Positions 6,572 through 14,663 of a stretch of DNA of 16,449 nt are shown here, in pieces. The position numbers were made by a program, and so were the translations under genes. This stretch comes from a bacterium (GTDB lineage Bacteria; Pseudomonadota; Alphaproteobacteria; Rs-D84; CACZYB01): contig JAILLX010000056.1 of the NCBI GenBank assembly GCA_024692925.1, positions 1 through 16,449 on the forward strand. Reading direction: 5' to 3'. The notes beneath the pieces are model-generated. The model did no database searches and was not told where the DNA came from. It saw nothing but the letters and a program-made list of their open reading frames with translations. Numbering within the stretch: the stretch's first letter is position 1; each line of letters starts with the position of its first letter.

Positions 6572-7426
6572 CTATTTATTATGCATAAGTATTGTTAATA
6601 CATTTGCCAAAGTTTCCTTTAAATCTTTTCTATGAACAACAATGTCAACCATACCTTGTTCCTTTAGATATTCAGCAGTTTGGAATTCAGGAGGAAGTTT
6701 TTGTTTAATTGTTTGTTCGATAACCCTTTTTCCGGCGAAACCGATAAGAGCTCCTTTCTCAGCAATATGTATATCACCAAGCATTGCAAACGAAGCAGAT
6801 ACACCACCCATTGTTGGATTTGCAAATATCACAATATATGGAAGTCCAGCATCACGAACCTTATTTATTGCCATAGTAGTTCTTGCCATTTGCATCAAAG
6901 ACAACATACTTTCTTGCATTCTTGCACCACCAGATGCCGGAATTGCAACCAAAGCAGCATTTCTTTTAACAGCAATCTCAGCCGCCTTTACAATAGCTTC
7001 GCCAACAAAAGTTCCCATACTTCCACCCATAAATTCAAAATTAAAGGCGAAAATTACAGTTTCTTGTCCACCAACTTTACCATATGCAACTTCAATTGCA
7101 TCTTGTGTTTTTGTAATATTTCTATATTGAGAAAGTCTATCCTTATATTTTTTTAAATCTTTAAAATTCAAAGGATCTTCCTTTACAGAATTAAGTTCGA
7201 CCTTTGTATATTTTGCGTTATCAAAAAGGCTATCGAACCTATCTTCTACTTGTAAAAAAAGATGATAATCACATTTTGTACAAACATTAAGATGGTTATG
7301 CAAATCCTTTCTATACATTAATGTTCCACACTTTGGACATGGAAGCCACATATTTTCAGGGACATCCTTTATCTTTGAAAACATTGTTTTTATTTTTGGT
7401 CGTAAAACACTATTAAGCCAATTCAA
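6572..7426 (-). CDS. accD: Acetyl-CoA carboxylase carboxyltransferase subunit beta (TTG start)
   Basis: A 284-residue AccD, partner of AccA in the malonyl-CoA-forming carboxyltransferase. The N-terminal zinc ribbon has four cysteines, CPKC (30-33) and CTKC (49-52). It is followed by the crotonase-fold core with IPASGGARMQES, PTMGGVSASFAMLGD and GFAGKRVIEQT, all typical. An ATG-started frame reaches up to 7513, but I chose TTG at 7424-7426. There the protein begins MNWLNSVLRPKI, the usual AccD N-terminus, and AAAGGAG lies seven bases upstream. The extra 29 residues of the longer version overlap lapA in another frame and match nothing expected. The TTG is one base beyond the end of the lapA stop codon, so translation is probably coupled to lapA. 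Confidence 0.96.
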   Translation of the reverse strand: MNWLNSVLRPKIKTMFSKIKDVPENMWLPCPKCGTLMYRKDLHNHLNVCTKCDYHLFLQVEDRFDSLFDNAKYTKVELNSVKEDPLNFKDLKKYKDRLSQYRNITKTQDAIEVAYGKVGGQETVIFAFNFEFMGGSMGTFVGEAIVKAAEIAVKRNAALVAIPASGGARMQESMLSLMQMARTTMAINKVRDAGLPYIVIFANPTMGGVSASFAMLGDIHIAEKGALIGFAGKRVIEQTIKQKLPPEFQTAEYLKEQGMVDIVVHRKDLKETLANVLTILMHNK

Positions 7427-7427
7427 T

Positions 7428-7664
7428 TTAAAACTCCTTTTTCTTTCTAAATAATTTTGTTTTATTATAAACTTTATTTGCCAAAATACCCGCAATAAAT
7501 GAAATAAATGCAAGTATTATTGTATAAAGATAAACAGGCATTTCTATCCCCATTTTTAAAGGGAATATGTTAAGTATCATAAGACTTTTATTTTCCGTAG
7601 AAAATAAAAATATCAAAAAGAATAGACCTCCAAGGAAAATCCAGTTTATAATATATTTTATCAT
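7428..7664 (-). CDS. lapA: LapA-domain (DUF1049) small inner-membrane protein
   Basis: A 78-residue protein with two hydrophobic segments (about 5-22 and 44-63) and a basic tail ending KLFRKKKEF. This is the layout of the LapA/DUF1049 family, known in E. coli (LapA/YciS) as part of the assembly and regulation of lipopolysaccharide. I have no evidence of that role here beyond family and position. It follows ihfB by eight bases, as lapA-like genes commonly do in alphaproteobacteria, and runs directly into accD. There is no clear Shine-Dalgarno before ATG 7664, so translation probably depends on ribosomes finishing ihfB. Identification rests on size, topology and synteny, as the sequence itself is poorly conserved. 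Confidence 0.75.
   Translation of the reverse strand: MIKYIINWIFLGGLFFLIFLFSTENKSLMILNIFPLKMGIEMPVYLYTIILAFISFIAGILANKVYNKTKLFRKKKEF
7434..7440 (-). promoter_or_regulatory. Ribosome binding site that fixes the accD TTG start
   Basis: AAAGGAG on the minus strand, inside the last codons of lapA and seven bases before TTG 7424-7426. It is close to the full Shine-Dalgarno sequence and decides the accD start against the upstream in-frame ATG. Confidence 0.8.
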
Positions 7665-7672
7665 TTTGTATT

Positions 7673-7957
7673 TTACATCTTACCGTTTATTTTTTCTGAA
7701 AGAAGTTTACCTGCTTTAAATTTAACAGAAACCCTTTCTGGAAGATTTATTTTTGCACCACCCTTTGGATTACTTGCCATTTTAGGAGCAAGTTTCTTAG
7801 GTGCAAATACACCAAATCCCCTAAGTTCAATCCTATGACCATTAGCCAAAGATGATGAAATTTTTTCAGTTAATATATCAACAATCTTTTCAATATCACG
7901 AATTAAAAGGTTGCCTTTTTTTTGATATATAAGTTTTATAATATCACTTCTTGTCAT
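7673..7957 (-). CDS. ihfB: Integration host factor beta-type HU/IHF protein
   Basis: A 94-residue member of the HU/IHF DNA-bending family. It opens MTRSDIIKLIYQKKG, has the conserved core HRIELRGFGVFAPKK (41-55), the beta-arm with ASNPKGG (61-67) whose Pro64 is the residue that intercalates DNA, and the closing VKFKAGKLLSEKING (78-92). RIELRGFG and the following genes point to the IHF-beta subunit rather than HU; the alpha subunit would be elsewhere. It binds and sharply bends DNA in the nucleoid, affecting transcription, recombination and replication. It heads an operon with lapA, accD and accA, with its own promoter and an AGGGA ribosome binding site. An HU-like homodimer is the alternative. 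Confidence 0.9.
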   Translation of the reverse strand: MTRSDIIKLIYQKKGNLLIRDIEKIVDILTEKISSSLANGHRIELRGFGVFAPKKLAPKMASNPKGGAKINLPERVSVKFKAGKLLSEKINGKM

Positions 7958-7990
7958 TTTCTTCCCTAATTTAAGGTTAACTTATGCATT

Positions 7991-8019
7991 ATTAAAGCAA
8001 TTATTTTCAGTTTTTTCAA
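7991..8019 (-). promoter_or_regulatory. Promoter of the ihfB-lapA-accD-accA operon
   Basis: The minus strand has TTGAAA (8014-8019, five of six), a 17-base spacer and TTTAAT (7991-7996, five of six) preceded by TGC, an extended -10. The start would be near 7984, about 27 bases before the ihfB ATG. It lies in the 70-base gap after pilR, which holds no recognisable terminator. Confidence 0.65.
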
Positions 8020-8027
8020 GTATTTTA

Positions 8028-9116
8028 TTATCCCATTGCATTTTGTACCTGATTTTGCATATCAAATACACCCAAAAGCACCCATGCGATAACACCAGAA
8101 ACAAGTAAAAGAGCAAAAGAATTTAAAATACCAGCCTCTTTTTTAATGTTTGCGATACTAGATTCCAAATATTCAGTTGCAACTCCATTTAAAGCTTCTT
8201 CAAAATTATCAAGTTCTGAATAAATCTCTAAATCTCCGATAAGTTCATCTTCTGGAAAATGCATATTACTTTTTTTCAATGCAGTTCCAAGATTATCTCC
8301 GTTTTTAATAAACATTAATGCCTTATCAATTCTTTCCCTTAAATAAGGATTTGCATTTTGACGAAGTGATTGCATAGAACGAGCAATAGGAGTTCCAGAC
8401 TCAACCAATGCCGCTAAAGACATAAGCCAAGATACTCCGCTGAACATTCTGTAAAGAGACCAAGGTGGCAATTTATCAAATGTGACACGAAGCGGACCTG
8501 TAAAATTTGAAAATGAAAAATAAATTACACCAACTATACCAAGCAATACAATAGGAAATGACCACCAATAAACTTGAACAAAACCAGAAAGAGCAACCAA
8601 ACTTTTCGCACTTCCAGTCCACTGAGCATTTTTTGCAAACTCTAAAAGAGGTGGAACCATATATATACCAACACCAACAACAATAACCATACTTAATATC
8701 ATCATCATTATTGGGTATGTCACAGCACTTACCAATGGTTGAATAATTCTGTTTGATCCCTCTGATACTTTGATAACATTTATAAGAGCTTTTTCCAATT
8801 TAGAAACATCACCAACAGAAAGCATTAACTTCTCTCGCATCGGAGCCCAACCTTCAATAGCAGATGAAAAAGGAAGACCTTTTTCCAATTCCTTTAACCA
8901 CCAAGCAACAGCAACAGCCATAGGTTCATCTGGATTTTGACCATCCTTAGATTCAATCATCCATATACGATCTAATGCATCCATAAGAGTAAATCTATTT
9001 CTTAAAAGTGCAGCCAATTTATAATAAATTTGAAGACGTTTTTCATTACTCATCAACACCATAAATTGGGTTGCTTTTAATATAAGTTCATTATTAGGAA
9101 TTTTCTTATCTGCCAT
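8028..9116 (-). CDS. pilR: Type IVb pilus inner-membrane platform protein PilR (GspF family)
   Basis: A 362-residue polytopic protein of the GspF/PilC superfamily, which forms the inner-membrane platform over the assembly ATPase. Two cytoplasmic helical domains (about 25-125 and 225-325) flank and precede the membrane segments at about 131-155 (SAVTYPIMMM onward), 183-202 and 331-351. The second domain has the family pattern LAALVESGTPIARSMQSL (234-251). Its start has AGGGAG overlapping the stop of the ATPase gene, seven bases before ATG 9116. It is the last recognisable pil gene; in R64-type clusters the prepilin gene would come next, but here ihfB follows. Confidence 0.9.
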   Translation of the reverse strand: MADKKIPNNELILKATQFMVLMSNEKRLQIYYKLAALLRNRFTLMDALDRIWMIESKDGQNPDEPMAVAVAWWLKELEKGLPFSSAIEGWAPMREKLMLSVGDVSKLEKALINVIKVSEGSNRIIQPLVSAVTYPIMMMILSMVIVVGVGIYMVPPLLEFAKNAQWTGSAKSLVALSGFVQVYWWSFPIVLLGIVGVIYFSFSNFTGPLRVTFDKLPPWSLYRMFSGVSWLMSLAALVESGTPIARSMQSLRQNANPYLRERIDKALMFIKNGDNLGTALKKSNMHFPEDELIGDLEIYSELDNFEEALNGVATEYLESSIANIKKEAGILNSFALLLVSGVIAWVLLGVFDMQNQVQNAMG

Positions 9117-9127
9117 AAATAATCTCC

Positions 9128-10747
9128 CTAGTAAACAGCCTCTGTATCAAGCATACCGCACCATCTTTCTACTTCATCAACGGCTATAATACCCCTTAAC
9201 ATTTTTTCAATAGCATCTTCTTTTAAGGTTCTTCCACTAAGTTCATTAGTCCAATAATGAACAGCATCACCCTTCTTACCATCGACAAGTTTTTCCAAAA
9301 ACTTTGAATCTGGTATTATAACCTCTGATGCAACAATACGCCCAATAATTCCCTTTCCATTACAAAATGGACAACCTGGTCCTTTTATATAAGATTGTTC
9401 AATACCATATTTACCTAATGCCTTTTCCAATCGCACATAAGAAGGATGATCAGGATGATCCTTTATAGCTTGACGACATTTAGGACAAAGTTTTTTAAAC
9501 AATCTTTGAGATAACAAACCACGAATAAGTTCAGGATCCTTTAATTTAAACGAATCGATACCCATATCCAAAAGTCTGTTAACAATAGCAGGTGCAGAAT
9601 TAGCATGCAATGTAGACCAAACATTGTGTCCTGATAATGCAGCCTTAAATGTCAACTCCGCAGAAGATAAAGTTCTGATTTCTCCGACCATAATCGCATC
9701 AGGGTCGGAACGAAGAGATGCAGCCAAAGCAAGGTTAAACGCATTTTCTTTTTCTTCCTCGGTTGTTGCATTAGTAACAGGCATCTGTCTTGCACCAGGA
9801 ATAGGATATTCCGGAGGATCTTCAACAGTTATAAGATTAAGTTCATAATTCTTTTCCTTAAGCATTTTTATCATAACACGTTGCAATGTTGTAGATTTAC
9901 CAGAACCTGTTGGACCAGCAATAATACAAAGTCCCGTTGGAAAAGAACGCATTCTGTAAAGTTTTTCATCTTCGTAATCAGAGAAACCTAATTCTTTTAA
10001 ATTATCAGCAGAAGAAGTTGATGAATTTGCATACAAAAGTCGCATAACAAGATATCTTGTACCAAAGGCAATAGGATTAAACTGAAGTCGAATAGAAAGA
10101 ACATTTTCAGGTAAATATAAATCCTTTTCACCACGAAGAGGCGTGCTTCCCAATTTCTGTCCAGCTTGGAATTCATTTTGAGCATAGTTAGAATCAGAAA
10201 TATCTGCAGAAGCAAAAACAGAACGAACAAATGCTTCTCCCCAATTCTTATCATATTCCAAAATTGTTTGCATACTACCAGCAATTCTGAACATAACCGT
10301 TGTATGATCAGCGACAACAACATGAATATCAGAAACCCTTTGTTCAGATGCACGATAAACTATATCAACAAAATCCTTTTGCATCTGATTATTTGACATA
10401 GCATCTTCTTTTGATACAGTAGAATTAGATGTTTTTATGGCTGTTGAATATATTGTATTTAACAAGCTCATTGCCACATAAACAGGCCTGTGGATAACAC
10501 CACCTTTTTTTCTAACCAATGATTGGAAGCTTAAAACCCTACCATCAAATTTATGAGTATTAGAAACAAGAAATGTTCCATCAGAAAATAATGCAAGCAA
10601 ACTTTGCGTATCCGAACCAACTGGAAATTTTCCACTTGGACCTGATTCTAATTTATTATTATTAGAAAAAAGTTTAGCCGCGGCATCCTTAGGATTCATT
10701 CCTTCATAAGGATTTTCTTGTATATTATCTAATGTTTCATTAGTCAT
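9128..10747 (-). CDS. pilQ: Type IVb pilus assembly ATPase PilQ (GspE family)
   Basis: A 539-residue cytoplasmic secretion ATPase of the GspE/PilB superfamily that powers pilus extension. The C-terminal motor domain has Walker A GPTGSGKST (278-286), the Asp box TVEDPPEYPIPG (307-318), Walker B SDPDAIMVGEIR (347-358) and the His box STLHANSA (388-395). A tetracysteine zinc motif follows, CPKC (421-424) and CPFC (459-462), as in GspE and PilB extension ATPases and unlike PilT retraction ATPases. The N-terminal 120 residues are poorly conserved and probably bind the platform or PilO. The gene lies 11 bases after pilP and overlaps the pilR ribosome binding site. The name follows R64 plasmid nomenclature, where PilQ is the ATPase, not the secretin of type IVa pili. 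Confidence 0.95.
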   Translation of the reverse strand: MTNETLDNIQENPYEGMNPKDAAAKLFSNNNKLESGPSGKFPVGSDTQSLLALFSDGTFLVSNTHKFDGRVLSFQSLVRKKGGVIHRPVYVAMSLLNTIYSTAIKTSNSTVSKEDAMSNNQMQKDFVDIVYRASEQRVSDIHVVVADHTTVMFRIAGSMQTILEYDKNWGEAFVRSVFASADISDSNYAQNEFQAGQKLGSTPLRGEKDLYLPENVLSIRLQFNPIAFGTRYLVMRLLYANSSTSSADNLKELGFSDYEDEKLYRMRSFPTGLCIIAGPTGSGKSTTLQRVMIKMLKEKNYELNLITVEDPPEYPIPGARQMPVTNATTEEEKENAFNLALAASLRSDPDAIMVGEIRTLSSAELTFKAALSGHNVWSTLHANSAPAIVNRLLDMGIDSFKLKDPELIRGLLSQRLFKKLCPKCRQAIKDHPDHPSYVRLEKALGKYGIEQSYIKGPGCPFCNGKGIIGRIVASEVIIPDSKFLEKLVDGKKGDAVHYWTNELSGRTLKEDAIEKMLRGIIAVDEVERWCGMLDTEAVY

Positions 10748-10758
10748 TTTTATTCCTA

Positions 10759-11652
10759 TTAATTAAGGTTCATAACTTTTATGTCATTACCTTTCTTTAA
10801 AAGAACACTTGTTCCTCTAATATCTTCGACAATCCATTGATCAATGTTTGAACCAACCCTTACTTTGAATGTTGATTTTTTTGCAACATTTTCAATATTA
10901 GCAACCAAATTACCACCGGCACCAATGATAGATTTAACAGTATATTTTTCATCAAATGGGACTTCTTCTTTTTGAACAACACCTGCACCTAATGCTGGCC
11001 CTACAGCCTTACCAGTTGATAAACTCATAAGAGTGGTTAAAGCCTTAACGTCTTCAGGATTAGATAAATCCGCACTATTAATCTTATCAAGTAATTTTCT
11101 ATTTATTTCTTCTTCTTGACTTTTTTTCTTTTTTTCTTCAGCATCTTTTTCTTCTTGCTGTTTTTGTTTTTTTATCTCTTGTGCAAGAATTCGTTCTTGT
11201 TCTTGTTGTTTAATTTTTCTTTGTCTTGCATCTTCTTCAACATTTGCAGCAATTTTCTTTTTTTCAGCCTTCTGTCTTTCCAAATCAAGTTTAAGTTTAG
11301 CTTGTTCAATCTTTAACTTCATAAGAGCATTTTCTCTTTCGATATTTGAAATTTGTTGAAAGGTATTAGCCGATATATCATCAAATTTATACAAACCTTC
11401 AGGATCATCTAACCCCTCTTCGTTTTCGTAAAGATCTTCTGAATCATAACCTTCATCAATATCAGCATCAGAAATTTCATCTTCTTCTGCATCAGCATCC
11501 ACATCTTCATCATCTTCTTCAATTTCTTCATCAAGATATTCTTCTTCATCAGATTCACTTTGTGCAAAAACCTTTGTTGTATTAAAAGTAAATACAAAAG
11601 AAAGCATAATAAGTAATAATAATATTTTATTGTTATTCATATTTTTTTTCAT
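10759..11652 (-). CDS. pilP: PilP-like periplasmic pilus protein with acidic segment and coiled coil
   Basis: A 297-residue exported protein in the pilP position between pilO and the ATPase. I chose ATG 11652: AAGGAG lies six bases upstream, and it gives a clean signal peptide (hydrophobic 10-23, probable cleavage after VFA at 30). A longer frame from 11682 overlaps the pilO stop by one base but adds only ten charged residues. The mature protein has three parts: an acidic stretch (33-85, 33 of 53 residues Asp or Glu), a long Lys/Glu/Gln coiled coil (about 100-190), and a C-terminal beta-type domain (232-297, with YTVKSIIGAGGN and QWIVEDIRGTSV) resembling the PilP domain that links the inner-membrane complex to the secretin. 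It is clearly longer than plasmid R64-type PilP, which I recall as about 150 residues. The start codon is followed by a run of eight A. Name by position and C-terminal domain. Confidence 0.75.
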   Translation of the reverse strand: MKKNMNNNKILLLLIMLSFVFTFNTTKVFAQSESDEEEYLDEEIEEDDEDVDADAEEDEISDADIDEGYDSEDLYENEEGLDDPEGLYKFDDISANTFQQISNIERENALMKLKIEQAKLKLDLERQKAEKKKIAANVEEDARQRKIKQQEQERILAQEIKKQKQQEEKDAEEKKKKSQEEEINRKLLDKINSADLSNPEDVKALTTLMSLSTGKAVGPALGAGVVQKEEVPFDEKYTVKSIIGAGGNLVANIENVAKKSTFKVRVGSNIDQWIVEDIRGTSVLLKKGNDIKVMNLN

Positions 11653-11658
11653 TTTTCT

Positions 11659-11664
11659 CTCCTT
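11659..11664 (-). promoter_or_regulatory. Ribosome binding site that decides the pilP start
   Basis: AAGGAG on the minus strand, six bases before ATG 11650-11652. The upstream in-frame ATG at 11682 has no comparable site and would spoil the signal peptide. Confidence 0.7.
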
Positions 11665-11681
11665 ACTTAATTTTGCGTACA

Positions 11682-13097
11682 TTAATTTGTTTTAGTTGTA
11701 GTCGGAACAGGAACACTTTCTGTTGTTGTATTATTTTCCACTACATTTTTATTTGTTTCAGAAGTTTGTTGTTTATTTTTTTCTTCTTCCGCCTTTTTTA
11801 AAGCTTCTTCATCTTTTTTAATTTGTGCCGGTGTTAATTCATAAATTTTTCCAACATAATCCCAAGTTTTTTTCTTAGCATTCCAAGAAATAGAATCTAT
11901 TTCAACACCGCCAATATCCTTTAAAAGTTTTACCCAGCTTAAAGGCAATCTATATGCCACATCAGAAAACTTGAAAGCCGTATAAGGATAATTTTCTGAA
12001 TAAGAAGGATTATTTGGATCTTTTACAACAGTACTTTTATTTTCAAGTTTCAATCCTGAAAGTTTTAACGAATGAAATATTCCATTTAACTTTCTTTGAA
12101 TTTCTATTTTTTGCAATGTAGGTTTTGAAATCTCATGTTTCATAGAAGGAATAGCCAATAATCCAATTACAGTGTTATAGCCACTATCACTTGCAGAAAG
12201 TTTTATATCTTTTGACAATGTACCAAATTTTTGAGCCTCAAAAATCCACCCTGCAGTTCCATATGTTCGTTTCCAAACAGATGAAAGTTGCTTTTCCTTA
12301 CAAGTAGAATCTTCCAACCCCCAACCAGGAACAGTTCCTGTTGAATTTACAATAAGAATCGTACACTTTTTTGCAAAATCTTCTGGCGACACAACAGACT
12401 CCCACGGAGCAGGAGGTGGTGGAGGTGGTGGTGGCGGAGGCATCAACTTTTTCAATTCTTCCTGACGTTTCTTTTCCAAAAGACGTCTCTGAAGTTCTGC
12501 CTTTTCTTGTTGTTTTTGATAGTATTGCCAAGAAACAAAAACAAGAATCAATAATATTAAAAGATTTTTCTTTATATTATTATCAATTTTCTTTAATTCT
12601 ATAGCCTGTCCACGTGCCAACAAATCTTCAGCGGACATTTCTGTGGTTTCTTCGATATTCCACTCTGCCGGTGCAATTTTATATCCCCAATCAGGAATAG
12701 AAAGCATAGATTCAAATGCTTCTTTTGCATCATTTTCATCTGTATAGATAGTATCTTCTTCTGAAAGGATAAGATTATTTCTTATGGTTATAAACCACCA
12801 ACCTTCTTTTAATTTAAAGACACAAATTGCAGAAGATTTATCCCTAAGAGCATTAGCAATACCGGATGCTCCGGATGGCATACCAGATTTATGACCTAAT
12901 GATGTAGAACCTAAACCGTATTGAGTAGCCGCACCTTTTTTTAAACAGTAAAGATTAGCATTTGTAACAACAGTCTGCACAGTTGCCTTAATTTCCTTAA
13001 GGTAATTTTTTTCTTCCTGTACAGGTTGCCAAAACAAACCTACAGCATAGGTTTTTCCAGCAACTTCAATAGTTTTTACGTCTTTACTTTTAGCCAA
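11682..13097 (-). CDS. pilO: Type IVb pilus protein PilO (pilin accessory protein, TTG start)
   Basis: A 471-residue bitopic inner-membrane protein. The N-terminal cytoplasmic domain (1-170; TYAVGLFWQPV near the start) resembles the PilO2/pilin accessory domain of R64-type systems. One membrane segment lies at about 178-190, then a short charged helix, a run of ten prolines (220-229), a periplasmic domain (231-425) and a polar Glu/Lys then Thr/Pro-rich tail. By family it joins the ATPase and platform on the inside to PilP and the secretin outside. The start is TTG (13095-13097) with AGGGG eight bases upstream; an in-frame TGA lies just above and the next Met is residue 73, so no ATG fits. The cysteines in the periplasmic part (two, in KKCTILIV and DSTCKEKQ) could form a disulfide. 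It lies 27 bases after the secretin gene. Confidence 0.85.
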   Translation of the reverse strand: MAKSKDVKTIEVAGKTYAVGLFWQPVQEEKNYLKEIKATVQTVVTNANLYCLKKGAATQYGLGSTSLGHKSGMPSGASGIANALRDKSSAICVFKLKEGWWFITIRNNLILSEEDTIYTDENDAKEAFESMLSIPDWGYKIAPAEWNIEETTEMSAEDLLARGQAIELKKIDNNIKKNLLILLILVFVSWQYYQKQQEKAELQRRLLEKKRQEELKKLMPPPPPPPPPPAPWESVVSPEDFAKKCTILIVNSTGTVPGWGLEDSTCKEKQLSSVWKRTYGTAGWIFEAQKFGTLSKDIKLSASDSGYNTVIGLLAIPSMKHEISKPTLQKIEIQRKLNGIFHSLKLSGLKLENKSTVVKDPNNPSYSENYPYTAFKFSDVAYRLPLSWVKLLKDIGGVEIDSISWNAKKKTWDYVGKIYELTPAQIKKDEEALKKAEEEKNKQQTSETNKNVVENNTTTESVPVPTTTKTN

Positions 13098-13105
13098 AAT
13101 ATTTA

Positions 13106-13110
13106 CCCCT
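13106..13110 (-). promoter_or_regulatory. Ribosome binding site for the pilO TTG start
   Basis: AGGGG on the minus strand, eight bases before TTG 13095-13097. It lies in the 27-base gap after the secretin gene and supports initiation at TTG. Confidence 0.65.
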
Positions 13111-13124
13111 CAACAATTTTATTT

Positions 13125-14663
13125 CTAATAACTTGGCATACCCCACTCACTATTAGAATTATCTTCCGTATCAAGTGGAGATGTAATCACCTGTGGTGTC
13201 AACATAACAACCAATACTTCACGCGATGTTTCCGTACTTTGAGAACCACCAACATAAGTAAAGTTATTTGAACCCAATCCATTACTTGAATTTGTATTAG
13301 AAATCTTTTCAAATCCAGTAAGAACTGCAGTTTGACCAGATTCCATAACAATTTCTTGCATAAAGTTTCTTTGTGCAATCTTTGGAAGCTGAACAGCTGT
13401 ACTTCCAATAACTTTATTTTCAACTTCAATAAGTTCCTTTAATGACATATTGAACAACAACATCAATTTTCCATTTTCAAGAATGTTTGGCATAAGTTGC
13501 ATACTAAATCCAATAGATTCTTCTTCAGGAGTTACTTCTGTTGTTGAATTTGTATTTTCAGTCAAAGTAGAAATACTACTTATATACTTAAATGTTTGAA
13601 TGTTGTTAATTGGAACAACACGATTATTTCGTGCAGTGACAACAGCCGATGTAACAAGAGATGTTTTTCCTTGACTTGACAAAGCCTTAATAGCTGCAGA
13701 TGTTGGATTTTCTGTTGTTCCAGCCCATTTTGAATTTGCACCTTCAAGAATTGCAAAAGACAATCCATCTGCTGCTGTATTTGATGTAGAAGTTCTTAAA
13801 ACATAACCAGAATCAAATAAAGCACTTAAATTCAAACCATAATTATTATCTTTTGAAAGAGAAACTTGAAGAACTTTAACTGTAATAGCAACCTGTTTTA
13901 CGAATCTTCTATTTTGCTCTTTAATATAAGCCTCTACCTTTTGCAAAGTTTTTGGGGAAGCAGAAACTGTGACAGAATTTGTTGATGGTGACATTTTAAC
14001 TTCACCTTCTTTCACAATAGTTTTAAGCACATCCGCCATTTCAGCCCACTCCTTAATTGAAGCAGTAGTCGAAAGAGTTGCCGCACCTTCACTTCCAGAA
14101 GAAATACTTGATGTATAAGAAGATTCTGTTGCTAAAGTATATACAACAAATGTTCTTGTTTTAAATTTATAAAATACGATTTTTCCACCTTCATACGACC
14201 AATTTACATTAGCCTTTAATGCCAACATATTCAAAAGTCCAGAAAGCGAACCTGTATATGAAACACTCATATCCTTCAAATCATCTTTACTAATAGAATC
14301 TTCTATTTGAACAGAAATTCCTGTTAGATAAAATATTTGATTTGTTATTTCATCAAAAGAAACTTCGGACTCGGTCATTAAAGTAATACCTTCATCAGTT
14401 TCAAATTGTTTTGGAAGAGGATCATTATGTTCAGCAACAAAACTGGAATCACCAAGCCAAATATCATCACTTACAGAAACAATATCTTTATTTATAGGTT
14501 TACCAGGAACTTTTGCCCTATCCAAAGCATCCTGAGTGGAATCAAAATCATTTGATACAGTAGAGGATACACCCTGAGCCATTTCCTTATTATATAAACA
14601 GCCTGACAATACATTACTTAATGCAAGAACTGTTAGAAGTACTTTTTTACTAATTTGCATCAT
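13125..14663 (-). CDS. pilN: Type IVb pilus lipoprotein secretin PilN
   Basis: A 512-residue outer-membrane secretin of the PilN/BfpB/TcpC type. The signal peptide ends in lipobox LSGC (Cys22), as in lipoprotein secretins that reach the outer membrane by their own lipid. Periplasmic N-domains follow (about 95-260, with SFDEITNQIFYLTGISV and MSPSTNSVTVSASP), then the secretin homology domain (about 330-493), with TARNNRVVPINNIQTF, a transmembrane hairpin region and REVLVVMLTPQVI at the end. There are two adjacent ATG codons. The second (14658-14660) is better spaced from GGAGG, and either gives the same lipobox. The gene overlaps the end of the TcpQ-domain gene by 11 to 14 bases, so the two partners are translationally coupled. 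It would form the gated pore for the pilus. Confidence 0.95.
   Translation of the reverse strand: MMQISKKVLLTVLALSNVLSGCLYNKEMAQGVSSTVSNDFDSTQDALDRAKVPGKPINKDIVSVSDDIWLGDSSFVAEHNDPLPKQFETDEGITLMTESEVSFDEITNQIFYLTGISVQIEDSISKDDLKDMSVSYTGSLSGLLNMLALKANVNWSYEGGKIVFYKFKTRTFVVYTLATESSYTSSISSGSEGAATLSTTASIKEWAEMADVLKTIVKEGEVKMSPSTNSVTVSASPKTLQKVEAYIKEQNRRFVKQVAITVKVLQVSLSKDNNYGLNLSALFDSGYVLRTSTSNTAADGLSFAILEGANSKWAGTTENPTSAAIKALSSQGKTSLVTSAVVTARNNRVVPINNIQTFKYISSISTLTENTNSTTEVTPEEESIGFSMQLMPNILENGKLMLLFNMSLKELIEVENKVIGSTAVQLPKIAQRNFMQEIVMESGQTAVLTGFEKISNTNSSNGLGSNNFTYVGGSQSTETSREVLVVMLTPQVITSPLDTEDNSNSEWGMPSY

Noticed and set aside
6642..7156. Two plus-strand frames of about 160 codons inside accD
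   Set aside because: They are antisense to the conserved AccD core, with no initiation signals.
11641..11652. Eight-A tract at codons 2-4 of pilP as a phase-variation switch
   Set aside because: Runs of this length are common in such AT-rich DNA (for example the T8 upstream of pilL at about 15397-15404), and AAA codons after the start are normal for a signal peptide.
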